Assembly (NCBI GenBank): GCA_946479475.1
Contig: CAMLGG010000058.1
Location: forward strand, 1-22,926
DNA length: 22,926 nt
Direction: 5' to 3'
DNA from: an uncultured Ideonella sp.
Lineage (GTDB): Bacteria > Pseudomonadota > Gammaproteobacteria > Burkholderiales > Burkholderiaceae
Part shown: piece after piece, positions 7,848 to 14,724 of the stretch
Layout: every line of letters begins with the position of its first letter
Numbering within the stretch: the first letter of the stretch is position 1
Notes under the pieces: generated by a model
What the model saw: the letters and a program-made list of their open reading frames with translations, nothing else
Database searches by the model: none
Told to the model about the DNA's origin: nothing
Made by a program: the position numbers and the translations under genes

Positions 7848-8438
7848 TCAGCGCTCCCAGAACACGCCTTCTTCCGTCAGCAGCGCATCGAGCGGCATGT
7901 CGTGCGGCTCCGGCTCCAGCCAAGGCACGTAGCCGTTCGAATAGGCCAGGCCGGCCGTCGACGGGCGAGGCTGGAGAGCTGCCAGCGTGCGGTCGTAGAA
8001 GCCGCCGCCGTAGCCCAGCCGGACCCCGCCCGGGCCGAAGCCCACGCAAGGCACCAGCAGCAGCTCGGGGTGAAACTCCTCGGTGTCCTTGGGCTTGGGG
8101 ATGCCGTAGGCGTCCTCCTCCATCGGGCAGCCGGGATACCAGACGTGGAAGCGCAGCTGCTTCGTCGCCCGGTCCATCACCGGCAGGCCAATGCGCCGGT
8201 CCTCGTGGCCGTCGCTCCAGCGGTACAGCGCGGGCAGCGCATCGAACTCGCCCTTGATCGGCCAGTACGCACCGATCGTCTGCTCCTTGCGGCTGATCAG
8301 CCAGACCTGCAGCACCTCCTGCAGGTAGGCAGCGCGCTGGTGCCGGTCCAGCAGGGCCATGCGTTCGGCCTGCAGCTGCTTTCGCAGCACGGCCTTGTCG
8401 CGCGAGGGCTCGAGGTTCAGCTTGAAGGGCAGGCTCAT
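7848..8438 (-). CDS. 5-formyltetrahydrofolate cyclo-ligase
   Basis: Protein of 196 residues of the YgfA/MTHFS family, the usual length. The enzyme uses ATP to convert 5-formyl-THF to 5,10-methenyl-THF. The N-terminal basic stretch with DKAVLRKQLQAER, the ISRKEQTIGAYWPIKGE segment and the C-terminal signature GPGGVRLGYGGGFYDRTLA (136-154) that carries the nucleotide-binding loop are all present. The gene points the same way as dgoD but is 86 bp away with an operator between them, so it is probably a separate unit. It adds to the one-carbon genes in the window (ahcY, metF and the FolB domain). Confidence 0.94.
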   Translation of the reverse strand: MSLPFKLNLEPSRDKAVLRKQLQAERMALLDRHQRAAYLQEVLQVWLISRKEQTIGAYWPIKGEFDALPALYRWSDGHEDRRIGLPVMDRATKQLRFHVWYPGCPMEEDAYGIPKPKDTEEFHPELLLVPCVGFGPGGVRLGYGGGFYDRTLAALQPRPSTAGLAYSNGYVPWLEPEPHDMPLDALLTEEGVFWER

Positions 8439-8520
8439 GGTGTGTGGCGCGGACGAGACGTCGCGACGATTGTGCCGCTGTCCAGTGCCCGGTGGCTTGC
8501 CAGGCAGAAACGATCAGGCG

Positions 8521-8535
8521 CCTTGATCATCAAGG
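8521..8535. promoter_or_regulatory. Palindrome CCTTGAT-C-ATCAAGG upstream of the porin gene
   Basis: Perfect 7-base arms around a single central base. The inner TTGAT/ATCAA halves equal FNR half-sites, but they are 1 base apart instead of 4, so a normal FNR/CRP site is unlikely. It lies in the 233-bp gap between the divergent cyclo-ligase and porin genes. The protein that binds it is unknown. Confidence 0.5.
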
Positions 8536-8570
8536 GGTTGGCAAGGATCGTGACAGTCAGATGAAGCGTT

Positions 8571-8587
8571 ATTGCTGAATCAGCAAT
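8571..8587. promoter_or_regulatory. Palindrome ATTGCTGA-A-TCAGCAAT upstream of the porin gene
   Basis: Perfect 8-base arms around one central base. Its centre is 51 bp from the centre of the palindrome at 8521-8535, close to five helical turns. The spacing would suit two bound dimers on the same DNA face. The regulator is unknown. Confidence 0.55.
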
Positions 8588-8633
8588 GGAGCGTTCCGAA
8601 TCTCCGGGTTGGTACCGCCCGGGTAACTACCTA

Positions 8634-8645
8634 GAGTCGCGACTC
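8634..8645. promoter_or_regulatory. 12-bp palindrome GAGTCGCGACTC in the porin leader
   Basis: A perfect, uninterrupted 12-bp palindrome 26 bases upstream of the porin ATG. It probably lies in the 5' untranslated region or at the promoter start. It may be an operator or a dimerisable RNA element. Confidence 0.4.
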
Positions 8646-8671
8646 CAGAACCCGATCAGCAACCTAGGAAT

Positions 8672-9637
8672 ATGTCCCTGCACACCCGTACCCTGGCCCC
8701 GATCGCCCTGGCCCTGGCGGCCCTCGGCGGCAACGCCTTCGCCCAATCCTCCGTGACCGTCTACGGCCGCGTCGACCTCTCGCTGGCCCAGCAGGCCGAT
8801 GCGGTGGACAACAAGGAAGTCCGCAACGGCTCCGGCAGCCGCCTGGGCTTTCGCGGCACCGAAGACCTGGGCGACGGCCTGAAGGCCTTCTTCCAGATCG
8901 AGCATCGCTTCAACGCCGACGACGGCACGCAATCGAAGACGCCCTTCTGGGAAGGCAAGTCCATCGTCGGCCTGGAAGGCGCCTTCGGCCGCGCATGGCT
9001 GGGCCGCGAGGAGAACCCGGCCTACACCTACAGCCAGAGCGTGGCCGACCCCTGGGCCACCGACACGGTCGCCTCCAACGGCTCCATCATCAGCGGCCGC
9101 ATCGGCAGCACCCGCTACAGCAACACGGTGAACTACCGCTTCGCGGCGGCAGGCTTTGCGGCCGCTGCGCAGATCGCCGAGCGCGAGGGCAACGCTCCGG
9201 CGATCGGCGTCGCGACGGATCGCCCCTACAGCCTGGGCGGCTCGTATGCCAACGGCCCGATCGTGGTGGGCGTCGGCTACGAGAACCCGGCCGCCGAGGA
9301 CGACTACTGGGCCACCATCAACGGCAGCTACGACTTCGGCATGGTCAAGGTCGGCGCCTTCTTCGGCACCGGCCACGACGGCAATGACGACAAGCGCCAG
9401 TCCTGGCTGATCTCCGCCACCGCGCCGATCGGCCAGGGCCAGCTGCGTGCCAGCGTCGGCCAGCTGAAGAACAAGGACACCGACGTGATCCTCGACCGCC
9501 AGGTCGCCGTCGGCTACCACTACGCCCTGTCCAAGCGCACCACCGTCTACGCGGACCTGGTGCACGAGGGCCGCGACGACATTCCCGACAACTACAAGAA
9601 GACTGGTTACGACTTCGGCATCAAGCACAACTTCTGA
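8672..9637 (+). CDS. Gram-negative trimeric porin (Omp32-like)
   Basis: Protein of 321 residues of the betaproteobacterial 16-stranded porin family. Residues 1-24 are a signal peptide ending NAFA before QSS. The mature start SSVTVYGRVDLSL and the segment GSRLGFRGTEDLGDGLKAFFQIE are hallmarks of the family. The protein ends GYDFGIKHNF with the terminal Phe needed for outer membrane assembly. GREENPAYTYSQSVADPW lies in the region of the constriction loop L3. The length is slightly below the typical 330-390, with short extracellular loops. AGGAA lies only 1 base before the ATG, tight for a Shine-Dalgarno, and there is no alternative start. Substrate specificity cannot be read from the sequence. 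Three palindromes lie upstream and three hairpins downstream. Confidence 0.93.
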   Translation: MSLHTRTLAPIALALAALGGNAFAQSSVTVYGRVDLSLAQQADAVDNKEVRNGSGSRLGFRGTEDLGDGLKAFFQIEHRFNADDGTQSKTPFWEGKSIVGLEGAFGRAWLGREENPAYTYSQSVADPWATDTVASNGSIISGRIGSTRYSNTVNYRFAAAGFAAAAQIAEREGNAPAIGVATDRPYSLGGSYANGPIVVGVGYENPAAEDDYWATINGSYDFGMVKVGAFFGTGHDGNDDKRQSWLISATAPIGQGQLRASVGQLKNKDTDVILDRQVAVGYHYALSKRTTVYADLVHEGRDDIPDNYKKTGYDFGIKHNF

Positions 9638-9649
9638 TCGCCGAACAAC

Positions 9650-9669
9650 CGGCAGCAGCGATGCTGCCG
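9650..9669 (+). repeat. Hairpin just after the porin stop (8-bp stem, GCGA tetraloop)
   Basis: CGGCAGCA (9650-9657) and TGCTGCCG (9662-9669) pair perfectly around GCGA, a stable GNRA-class tetraloop. It begins 12 bases after the porin stop and has no T-run behind it. It probably protects the 3' end of an abundant mRNA. Confidence 0.65.
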
Positions 9670-9696
9670 ACCTGAGTCAGAGATCTCCGTCGTGCT

Positions 9697-9714
9697 GCCG
9701 CGTGGGGACGCGGC
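9697..9714 (+). repeat. Second hairpin after the porin (7-bp stem, GGGG loop)
   Basis: GCCGCGT (9697-9703) and ACGCGGC (9708-9714) pair perfectly around GGGG. It lies between the GNRA-type hairpin and the T-run terminator. Confidence 0.55.
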
Positions 9715-9738
9715 GCCAGGCATGTCACGCGAGATGTT

Positions 9739-9769
9739 GGGGCCACCCATCCCGGGCGGCCCCTTTTTT
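9739..9769 (+). terminator. Intrinsic terminator of the porin gene
   Basis: GGGGCC (9739-9744) pairs with GGCCCC (9758-9763), with further CCC/GGG pairing possible inside the loop. A run of six T (9764-9769) follows at once. This is a canonical Rho-independent terminator, 102 bases after the porin stop and 21 bases before the next start codon. Confidence 0.85.
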
Positions 9770-9790
9770 CTTTCTACACTGGACGGCCAC

Positions 9791-10210
9791 ATGGCCGCCG
9801 CACCTGCCCCCGAGATCGTCGCCTGGAGCAGCGAATTGCTCACCCCGCTCGGCACCGTGCGCGCCAAGCGGATGTTCGGCGGCTGGGGGCTTTATGTGGA
9901 CGAGGTCTTCATCGCCATCATCGTGGGCGAAGACCTGTTCCTGAAGACGGACGACGACAGCCGTCCGGAGTTCGAGGCCGCTGGCTGCCGCCCGTTCGAG
10001 TACCGGGCGGCCGACGGCCAGCAGGTGGCCATGAGTTACTGGAGCGCGCCGGCGGAGGCGATGGAGTCGCCAGCGCAGATGCTGCCCTGGGCGCGGCGGG
10101 CGCTGGCCTCGGCGTTGCGGGCCAAGGCCAGCAAGCGACCCGCCAGGCCGCGTGCACCGCGCGCCACCCCGCGCTCGAAGGCCGCCACGAAGGCGAGGCC
10201 GAAGGGCTGA
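9791..10210 (+). CDS. TfoX N-terminal domain-like protein
   Basis: Protein of 139 residues. Residues 1 to about 110 match the TfoX_N fold: a helix with IVAWSSELLTPLG, then VRAKRMFGGWGLYVDEVFIAIIVGEDLFLKTDD, then SYWSAPAEAMESPAQMLPWARRALASA. The C-terminal tail (about 113-139) is a low-complexity Lys/Arg/Ala/Pro stretch suited to nucleic acid binding. The full competence regulator TfoX also has a C-terminal domain that is absent here, so a competence role should not be assumed. The frame is open from 9692, but codon 9791 is chosen because the upstream part would run through the porin terminator. The last 175 bases overlap a gene on the opposite strand. Confidence 0.8.
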   Translation: MAAAPAPEIVAWSSELLTPLGTVRAKRMFGGWGLYVDEVFIAIIVGEDLFLKTDDDSRPEFEAAGCRPFEYRAADGQQVAMSYWSAPAEAMESPAQMLPWARRALASALRAKASKRPARPRAPRATPRSKAATKARPKG

Positions 10211-10479
10211 GCCGGCTCCGGGCGCCAGACCAGCCAGGCCGGCTCGCCGTGGCGCCAGGCCTCGACCGTGACCGCGTCGCCGCGTTCGAGCCACAGCCGG
10301 TCGCCGGTGGTCAGCACGTGGTCGTCGAAATCGTTGTCGCGGGTCAGCCAGGCGCGGCCGGCTTGCACGGCGATCCAGCCGGCTTCGGCCGCGACCCAGC
10401 GGCGCACGCCCGGCAGGGCGAGGCTGCTGGGCTCACCCAGCTGGGGCAGGGACAAGGCAGCGAGGGAATGCGTGCTCAT
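10036..10479 (-). CDS. DUF2917 domain protein
   Basis: Protein of 147 residues resembling DUF2917, a family of unknown function common in Burkholderiales. The core is LPGVRRWVAAEAGWIAVQAGRAWLTRDNDFDDHVLTTGDRLWLERGDAVTVEA, a small cupin-like beta unit (strands, then a DDHVLxxGDxLxL turn). The C-terminal third ends in the ordered-looking GSICAGDSIASAGALQ. The start at 10479 is preceded by AGGAG with 7-base spacing. ATG 10482 and TTG 10485 are also in frame. It is divergent from a LysR gene, and a perfect 16-bp palindrome lies just upstream of its ribosome binding site. Its 3' part is antisense to the TfoX-like gene. Confidence 0.65.
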   Translation of the reverse strand: MSTHSLAALSLPQLGEPSSLALPGVRRWVAAEAGWIAVQAGRAWLTRDNDFDDHVLTTGDRLWLERGDAVTVEAWRHGEPAWLVWRPEPAQPFGLAFVAAFERGVARGARGLAGRLLALARNAEASARRAQGSICAGDSIASAGALQ

Positions 10480-10496
10480 CATCAATCTCCTGTCGG

Positions 10497-10512
10497 TCGG
10501 AAACGTTTCCGA
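10497..10512. promoter_or_regulatory. Perfect 16-bp palindrome of LacI-operator type
   Basis: TCGGAAACGTTTCCGA is fully self-complementary and has the AAACGTTT core with central CG typical of LacI/GalR-family operators. It lies 5 bases upstream of the AGGAG of the DUF2917 gene and 72 bases upstream of the divergent LysR start. No LacI-family gene is present in the window. Confidence 0.6.
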
Positions 10513-10514
10513 TG

Positions 10515-10549
10515 TGGTGCATCATGCGCGGGCCTCCGGGTTTGCACCA
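10515..10549. promoter_or_regulatory. Inverted repeat TGGTGCA-N21-TGCACCA between DUF2917 and lysR genes
   Basis: Perfect 7-base arms 21 bases apart in the 99-106 bp divergent promoter region. The placement would suit autoregulation by the neighbouring LysR protein, but the spacing is larger than a simple T-N11-A box. Confidence 0.35.
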
Positions 10550-10584
10550 ATGCTTTCGGCGACGACGATTGATTCCATCCTGTT

Positions 10585-11556
10585 ATGAGTAAACCGAGCT
10601 CCCGAGCCTTGTCGCTGGATTTCCTGCGCAGCTTCGAGGCGGTGGCGCGGCGGCTGTCCTTCAGCGCCGCGGCCGAGGACCTGCACCTCACCCAGCCCGC
10701 CATCAGCCGCCAGATCAAGAGCCTGGAGGAAGAGCTGGGCAGCCCGCTGTTCAACCGTGGCACCCGGCGCGTCGAGCTCACCAACGCCGGGGTGAGCCTG
10801 CTCAGGGCCGTCGAGCCCATGCTCGGGCGCCTGGATTCCACCGTCCGGCAGATCCGCATGGCGCAGGGGCGCGCGCAGATCAGCCTGTCGACTTTCCCCT
10901 CCTTCGCGACCTTGTGGCTGATGCCGCGACTGTCGGACTTCGAACGCGAGCATCCCGGCATCGACATCCGGCTGTCGGCCACCGATCGCCTGGCCGACGT
11001 CGAAGACCCCGACCTGGACCTGCTGCTGCGCCACTGCCGCCCGGAGCATGCGCCGCGCGGAGCGGAGCGCATGTTCGGCGAGTTGCTGACGCCGGTGGTC
11101 GGCGCACGCATGGCCGACGCCATCGCCCGGGGCGACGCGCCGCCGCTGAACCAGCCGTCCGACCTGGCGCAGCACACGCTGGTCGAGGTGGAGGACCACA
11201 CGCCCAGCGCACAGGCACTCGCCTGGCCGGCGTGGCTGGCGGCCCATGGCCTCGCGCACCTGGCGCCCCGCCGCTGGTACAGCGTCAACTTCAACCACCA
11301 GCAGATCCAGGCGGTGCTGGCCGGCCAGGGGGTGGGGCTGGCATGGCTGCCGATGGTGCACGACGCGATCTCGCGCGGGGAGCTGGTCGAGCCCTTCGGG
11401 ACCCGCCTGCGCCTGCCCTCGACCTTCGCCTACTGGCTGGTCGCCCTCGACAGGAGCGGCAGCCAGACGCCCCGGCCCGAGCTCGCGGCCCTGATCGATT
11501 ACGTGCGGCGCCATTCGGCCGAGACCCGGCGCGCGATAGGCGAAGAAGCCGGTTGA
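10585..11556 (+). CDS. LysR family regulator, GcvA-like
   Basis: Protein of 323 residues. The N-terminal helix-turn-helix (about 10-70) reads LDFLRSFEAVARRLSFSAAAEDLHLTQPAISRQIKSLEEELGSPLFNRG, characteristic of the GcvA/AmpR-like branch. The substrate domain starts near 95 (ISLSTFPSFATLWLMPRLSDFEREHPGIDIRLS) and contains GVGLAWLPMVHDAISRGELVEPFG, the usual C-terminal signature. It is divergent from the DUF2917 gene, which is its most likely target under the usual LysR arrangement. No Shine-Dalgarno is visible. The effector is unknown. The actual glycine-cleavage regulator function of GcvA is not implied. Confidence 0.9.
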   Translation: MSKPSSRALSLDFLRSFEAVARRLSFSAAAEDLHLTQPAISRQIKSLEEELGSPLFNRGTRRVELTNAGVSLLRAVEPMLGRLDSTVRQIRMAQGRAQISLSTFPSFATLWLMPRLSDFEREHPGIDIRLSATDRLADVEDPDLDLLLRHCRPEHAPRGAERMFGELLTPVVGARMADAIARGDAPPLNQPSDLAQHTLVEVEDHTPSAQALAWPAWLAAHGLAHLAPRRWYSVNFNHQQIQAVLAGQGVGLAWLPMVHDAISRGELVEPFGTRLRLPSTFAYWLVALDRSGSQTPRPELAALIDYVRRHSAETRRAIGEEAG

Positions 11557-11591
11557 TGCGCCGGCGGCATCGCGGCCATCAGCACATCGCA

Positions 11592-11620
11592 TCAACACCG
11601 GCCCCGATCGCCCCTAGCAT
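11592..11620 (+). promoter_or_regulatory. Possible sigma70-type promoter of the GST gene
   Basis: TCAACA (11592-11597) and TAGCAT (11615-11620) each match 4 of 6 consensus bases and are 17 bases apart. Transcription would start about 20 bases before the GST ATG at 11648. Confidence 0.35.
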
Positions 11621-11647
11621 GGCGGGCCCTCCCACCCCCAATCCGCC

Positions 11648-12331
11648 ATGCTGCAGCTCTACATCGCCAACAAGAACTACTCCTCCTGGTCCATGCGCCC
11701 CTGGGTCGCGATGCGCCAGTTCGGCATCCCCTTCGAGGAGGTGATGGTCCGCTTCGACGACATGGCGCCCACGTCGCCCTTCAAGACGCGCATCGCCGAG
11801 GTGTCGCCCGCCGGCACGGTGCCGGTGCTGGTCGACGAGGGATTCGCCGTCTGGGACACGCTCGCGATCGCCGAGTACCTGGCCGAGAAGTTCCCGCAGC
11901 ACGCCCTGTGGCCGCGCGACGCGAAGCGTCGGGCCCGCGCGCGCAGCCTGTGCGCCGAGATGCACGGCGGCTTCCGCGCCTTGCGCAACGCGTATCCGAT
12001 GAACATCGAGGTCTTCATGCCCGAGATCGGGCAGCGAATGCTCGCGGAGGATCCCGCCGTCCAGTCCGATCTGTCGCGCCTGGCCGAAGCCTGGGGCGAC
12101 GCCCTGGCCGAGTCCGGCGGCCCGTTCCTCTTCGGCGAGTTCAGCATGGCCGACGCCTACTTCGCCCCCGTCGCGGCCCGGGTGAAAAGCTACGCCTTGC
12201 CGCTGCCGCCGGCCGCCGCCGGCTGGCTAGAGCGGGTGTGGGCGACCGAGGCCGTCCAGGCCTGGGTGGCCGCCGCGCTGGAAGAGAAGACCTTCGTCGC
12301 GTTCGACGACCCGTACCGCCACTCACGCTGA
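11648..12331 (+). CDS. Glutathione S-transferase family protein
   Basis: Protein of 227 residues, cytosolic GST layout. An N-terminal thioredoxin-like domain (1 to about 82) contains NKNYSSWSMRPWVAM at 8-22, with the Ser-containing active-site region of this bacterial subclass, the cis-Pro GTVPVLVDE, and DTLAIAEYLAE for the glutamyl end of glutathione. A helical C-terminal domain follows with ARSLCAEMHGGFRALRNAYPMN and FLFGEFSMADAYFAPVAARV, the N-capping box region. The substrate is unknown. A likely promoter lies upstream. A shortened second copy of the C-terminal domain follows directly. Confidence 0.93.
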   Translation: MLQLYIANKNYSSWSMRPWVAMRQFGIPFEEVMVRFDDMAPTSPFKTRIAEVSPAGTVPVLVDEGFAVWDTLAIAEYLAEKFPQHALWPRDAKRRARARSLCAEMHGGFRALRNAYPMNIEVFMPEIGQRMLAEDPAVQSDLSRLAEAWGDALAESGGPFLFGEFSMADAYFAPVAARVKSYALPLPPAAAGWLERVWATEAVQAWVAAALEEKTFVAFDDPYRHSR

Positions 12332-12338
12332 GCGCGCC

Positions 12339-12581
12339 CCGTTCGCCGCGCAGCGAGCCCGCGCGCGAAGCCTCTGTGCCGAGATGCACGGCGGCTTCCG
12401 TGCACTTCGCAACGCCTGCCCGATGAACCTGGAGGCGAGCCTTCACGACGTGGGTGCGACGATCCTCGCCGAGCAGCCGCAGGTGAAGGCCGACCTGGAC
12501 CGCCTGACCCGTGCATGGTCCGACGCCCTGAAGGAGAAGGATTTCCTCTCTTTCACGGAGCCGTTCCGCACCTCGCGTTGA
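12339..12581 (+). pseudogene. Decayed tandem copy of the GST gene (C-terminal domain remnant)
   Basis: An in-frame stretch of about 80 codons encodes RARARSLCAEMHGGFRALRNACPMNLEAS and so on, closely matching residues of the neighbouring GST from RARARSLCAEMHGGFRALRNAYPMN onward. It ends KDFLSFTEPFRTSR against KTFVAFDDPYRHSR in the intact gene. The N-terminal thioredoxin domain is missing, as is the middle of the C-terminal domain (FLFGEFSMADAYF through the last helices). The homology starts before the first available ATG (12384), which indicates a remnant rather than a designed small gene. The frame is nevertheless free of stops and closes with TGA, so a 65-residue product from 12384 is possible. 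No Shine-Dalgarno is visible. Confidence 0.75.
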
Positions 12582-12644
12582 CCGGCGCCGGCACGGCGCA
12601 TCCCTTCACGCCGACCGGCCGGAAGCCTGCGGTACATTGACCGC

Positions 12645-14699
12645 ATGCCCCGGATTTCGATTGCGCGCGCCGCGCTGCGCCGGGCCGCCGGCATGGCGGG
12701 AGCGCTGGCCGGCGCGGCCCTGCTGTGCGGCACGCTCGGCCTGCCTCTCCCCGCGTCCGCCCAGGACCGTGACGACCCCATCCGCGCCGCCCGCGAGGCC
12801 TTCGCCAAGAAGGACAAGGTGCGGCTGGCCAACCTGCGCGCGCAGGTGCTCGACGCGAAGCACCCGCTCGCCCCCTGGGTCGACTACTGGGAACTCACCA
12901 ACCGCCTCGGCGAGGTCCGCCGCGAGGAGGTCGAGGCCTTCTACCAGCGCTGGCCCGGCAGCTACGTCGAGGATCGGCTGCGAAACGACTGGCTGCTCGA
13001 GGTGGGGCGCCGGCGCGACTGGGAGAGCTTCACCCGCGACCTGCCGCGCTTCAAGATGAACGACGACCGCCAGGTCACCTGCTATGGCCTGGTGGCGGAC
13101 TTCCTGGCCGGCAAGGACATCCGCGAGGCCGGCCTGAAGGCGTGGATGGCGCAGCGCGAGCCCGACGAGGGCTGCCAGCTCCTCGCGCAGACCATGTTCG
13201 ACGCCAAGCTGATCGGGACCGACGAGGTCCTGCGCAAGCTGCGCCACGCCGCCGAGATGAACCGCGCGCAGCTCGCGCGCCAGACGGCCGTGTTGCTCGG
13301 CGAAGCGCCGGCCAAGGCGGTGAACGAGCTGTTCGACAACCCCGCCCGGTACCTGGCCACCAAGGCCAGCAACATCGGCCACCTGCGCATCGAGCTCGCC
13401 TCGTTGGCGCTGGCCCGCATGGCCGCCAACGACACCGAGACGACCGCCCGCCTGCTGGAGGACCGCTGGGCCGGCGCGCTCGGCGCCGAGCACGGGGGCT
13501 GGGCCTGGGCGCAGGTGGCCAAGCAGGCGGCGCTCGGCCTCAAGCCCGAGGCCGTCAACTACAGCCGCATCGCCTGGGACACCCTGGCGAAGAAGGACCG
13601 CGCCACGCCGGACTGGAGCGACGAGACTCTCGGCTGGCTGGCCCGCGCCGCGCTGCGCCAGACCGCCGCGCAGCCGGATCGCTGGCGCCTGGCCCAGCGC
13701 GCGATGGATGCCATGAGCGCCTCCGAACGAAACGAACCGACCTGGCAGTACTGGCGGGCCCGGGCCCTGCAGGCCCTCGCCAAGCCGGGCGAGGCCGGCG
13801 ATGCGGCGCGAGCCGAGGCGCAGCAGATCCTCGCCGGACTGGCCGGGCAGCTCCACTTCTACGGCCTGCTCGCGGCCGAAGACCTGGGCACGCCCCAGGC
13901 GCTGCCCGCCCGCGGCACGGCGCCCACCGAGACCGAGCGCACGGCGGCGCGCTCCCTGCCCGGCCTGCAGCGTGCGCTGGGCATGATCGCCGCAGGCCTG
14001 CGCAACGAGGGCGTGCGCGAGTGGAACTTCACCCTCATCGGCATGAACGACCGCGAGCTGCTGGCCGCCGCGCAGCTCGCCTGCGAGCGCGAGATCTGGG
14101 ACCGGTGCATCAACACCAGTGAACGCGCCAAGGCCGAGTTCGACATCGAGCAGCGCTATCCGCAGCCCATGCGCGCCGACGTGCTGGCCAAGGCGAAGGA
14201 CATCGACCTCGACCCGGCCTACGTCTACGGCCTGATCCGGCAGGAGTCGCGCTTCGTGATGGACGCGCGCTCCAGCGTCGGGGCCTCCGGCCTCATGCAG
14301 ATCATGCCGGGCACGGCCAGGTGGACCGCCAAGAAGATGGGCATGCCGTTCAAGCCGGCGATGCTCACCGACCGCGACACCAACCTCAAGCTCGGGACGG
14401 CCTACCTGAAGCTGGTGCTGGACAACCTCGACGGCTCGCAGCCGATGGCCGCCGCGGCCTACAACGCCGGGCCGAACCGCCCGCGCCGGTGGCGCGAAGG
14501 GCCCGTGCTGGAGCCGGCCATCTGGGCCGAGAACATCCCGTTCAACGAGACCCGCGACTACGTCAAGAAGGTCTTGACCAACGCGACCGTCTACGCGAGC
14601 CTCATCACCGGCAAGCCCGCCTCGCTGAAGGCGCGGCTGGGCGCGCCGATAGGGCCGCGCGCGGCCAGTGCGCCGCCGCCGGACCCGGATTTGCCCTGA
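12645..14699 (+). CDS. slt: Soluble lytic murein transglycosylase (Slt70 family)
   Basis: Protein of 684 residues, near the E. coli Slt70 precursor (645). Residues 1-39 form a long signal peptide ending PASA, so it acts in the periplasm, cleaving peptidoglycan between MurNAc and GlcNAc with 1,6-anhydro product. Residues 40 to about 500 are the helical superhelix (U and L domains), with many short helix pairs. The catalytic SLT domain (about 510-660) has E534 in GLIRQESRF, GLMQIMPGTA at 549-558 and AYNAGPNRPRRW at 605-616. TACATT, a -10-like box, ends 6 bases before the ATG and no Shine-Dalgarno is seen, so the mRNA may be leaderless. The gene starts a run continuing into the epimerase and cca. 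Confidence 0.95.
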   Translation: MPRISIARAALRRAAGMAGALAGAALLCGTLGLPLPASAQDRDDPIRAAREAFAKKDKVRLANLRAQVLDAKHPLAPWVDYWELTNRLGEVRREEVEAFYQRWPGSYVEDRLRNDWLLEVGRRRDWESFTRDLPRFKMNDDRQVTCYGLVADFLAGKDIREAGLKAWMAQREPDEGCQLLAQTMFDAKLIGTDEVLRKLRHAAEMNRAQLARQTAVLLGEAPAKAVNELFDNPARYLATKASNIGHLRIELASLALARMAANDTETTARLLEDRWAGALGAEHGGWAWAQVAKQAALGLKPEAVNYSRIAWDTLAKKDRATPDWSDETLGWLARAALRQTAAQPDRWRLAQRAMDAMSASERNEPTWQYWRARALQALAKPGEAGDAARAEAQQILAGLAGQLHFYGLLAAEDLGTPQALPARGTAPTETERTAARSLPGLQRALGMIAAGLRNEGVREWNFTLIGMNDRELLAAAQLACEREIWDRCINTSERAKAEFDIEQRYPQPMRADVLAKAKDIDLDPAYVYGLIRQESRFVMDARSSVGASGLMQIMPGTARWTAKKMGMPFKPAMLTDRDTNLKLGTAYLKLVLDNLDGSQPMAAAAYNAGPNRPRRWREGPVLEPAIWAENIPFNETRDYVKKVLTNATVYASLITGKPASLKARLGAPIGPRAASAPPPDPDLP

Positions 14700-14704
14700 C
14701 GGCC

Positions 14705-14723
14705 GCAAGCCCTTCGGGGCTGC
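14705..14723 (+). repeat. Intercistronic hairpin with TTCG tetraloop
   Basis: AGCCC (14708-14712) and GGGCT (14717-14721) pair around TTCG, one of the most stable tetraloops. The stem extends by a GC pair on each side of a bulged A. It lies between the slt stop and the Shine-Dalgarno of the next gene, with no T-run. Confidence 0.5.
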
Positions 14724-14724
14724 A

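Noticed and set aside
8521..8535. FNR/CRP-type site in TTGATCATCAA
   Set aside because: The half-sites are perfect, but the spacer is 1 base instead of 4, which changes the relative helical position of the two subunits.
8439..8671. 6S RNA (ssrS) next to the 5-formyltetrahydrofolate cyclo-ligase gene, as in E. coli
   Set aside because: The 233-bp spacer shows separate short palindromes rather than the long two-armed stem with a large central bubble expected of 6S RNA.
9692..9790. Longer N-terminus for the TfoX-like protein
   Set aside because: It would translate through the porin terminator hairpin and T-run. The TfoX-like domain starts after the ATG at 9791.
10515..10549. NtrC-type enhancer in the DUF2917/lysR spacer
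   Set aside because: The NtrC consensus is TGCACC-N5-GGTGCA. Here the arms are in the opposite order (GGTGCA then TGCACC) and 21 bases apart.
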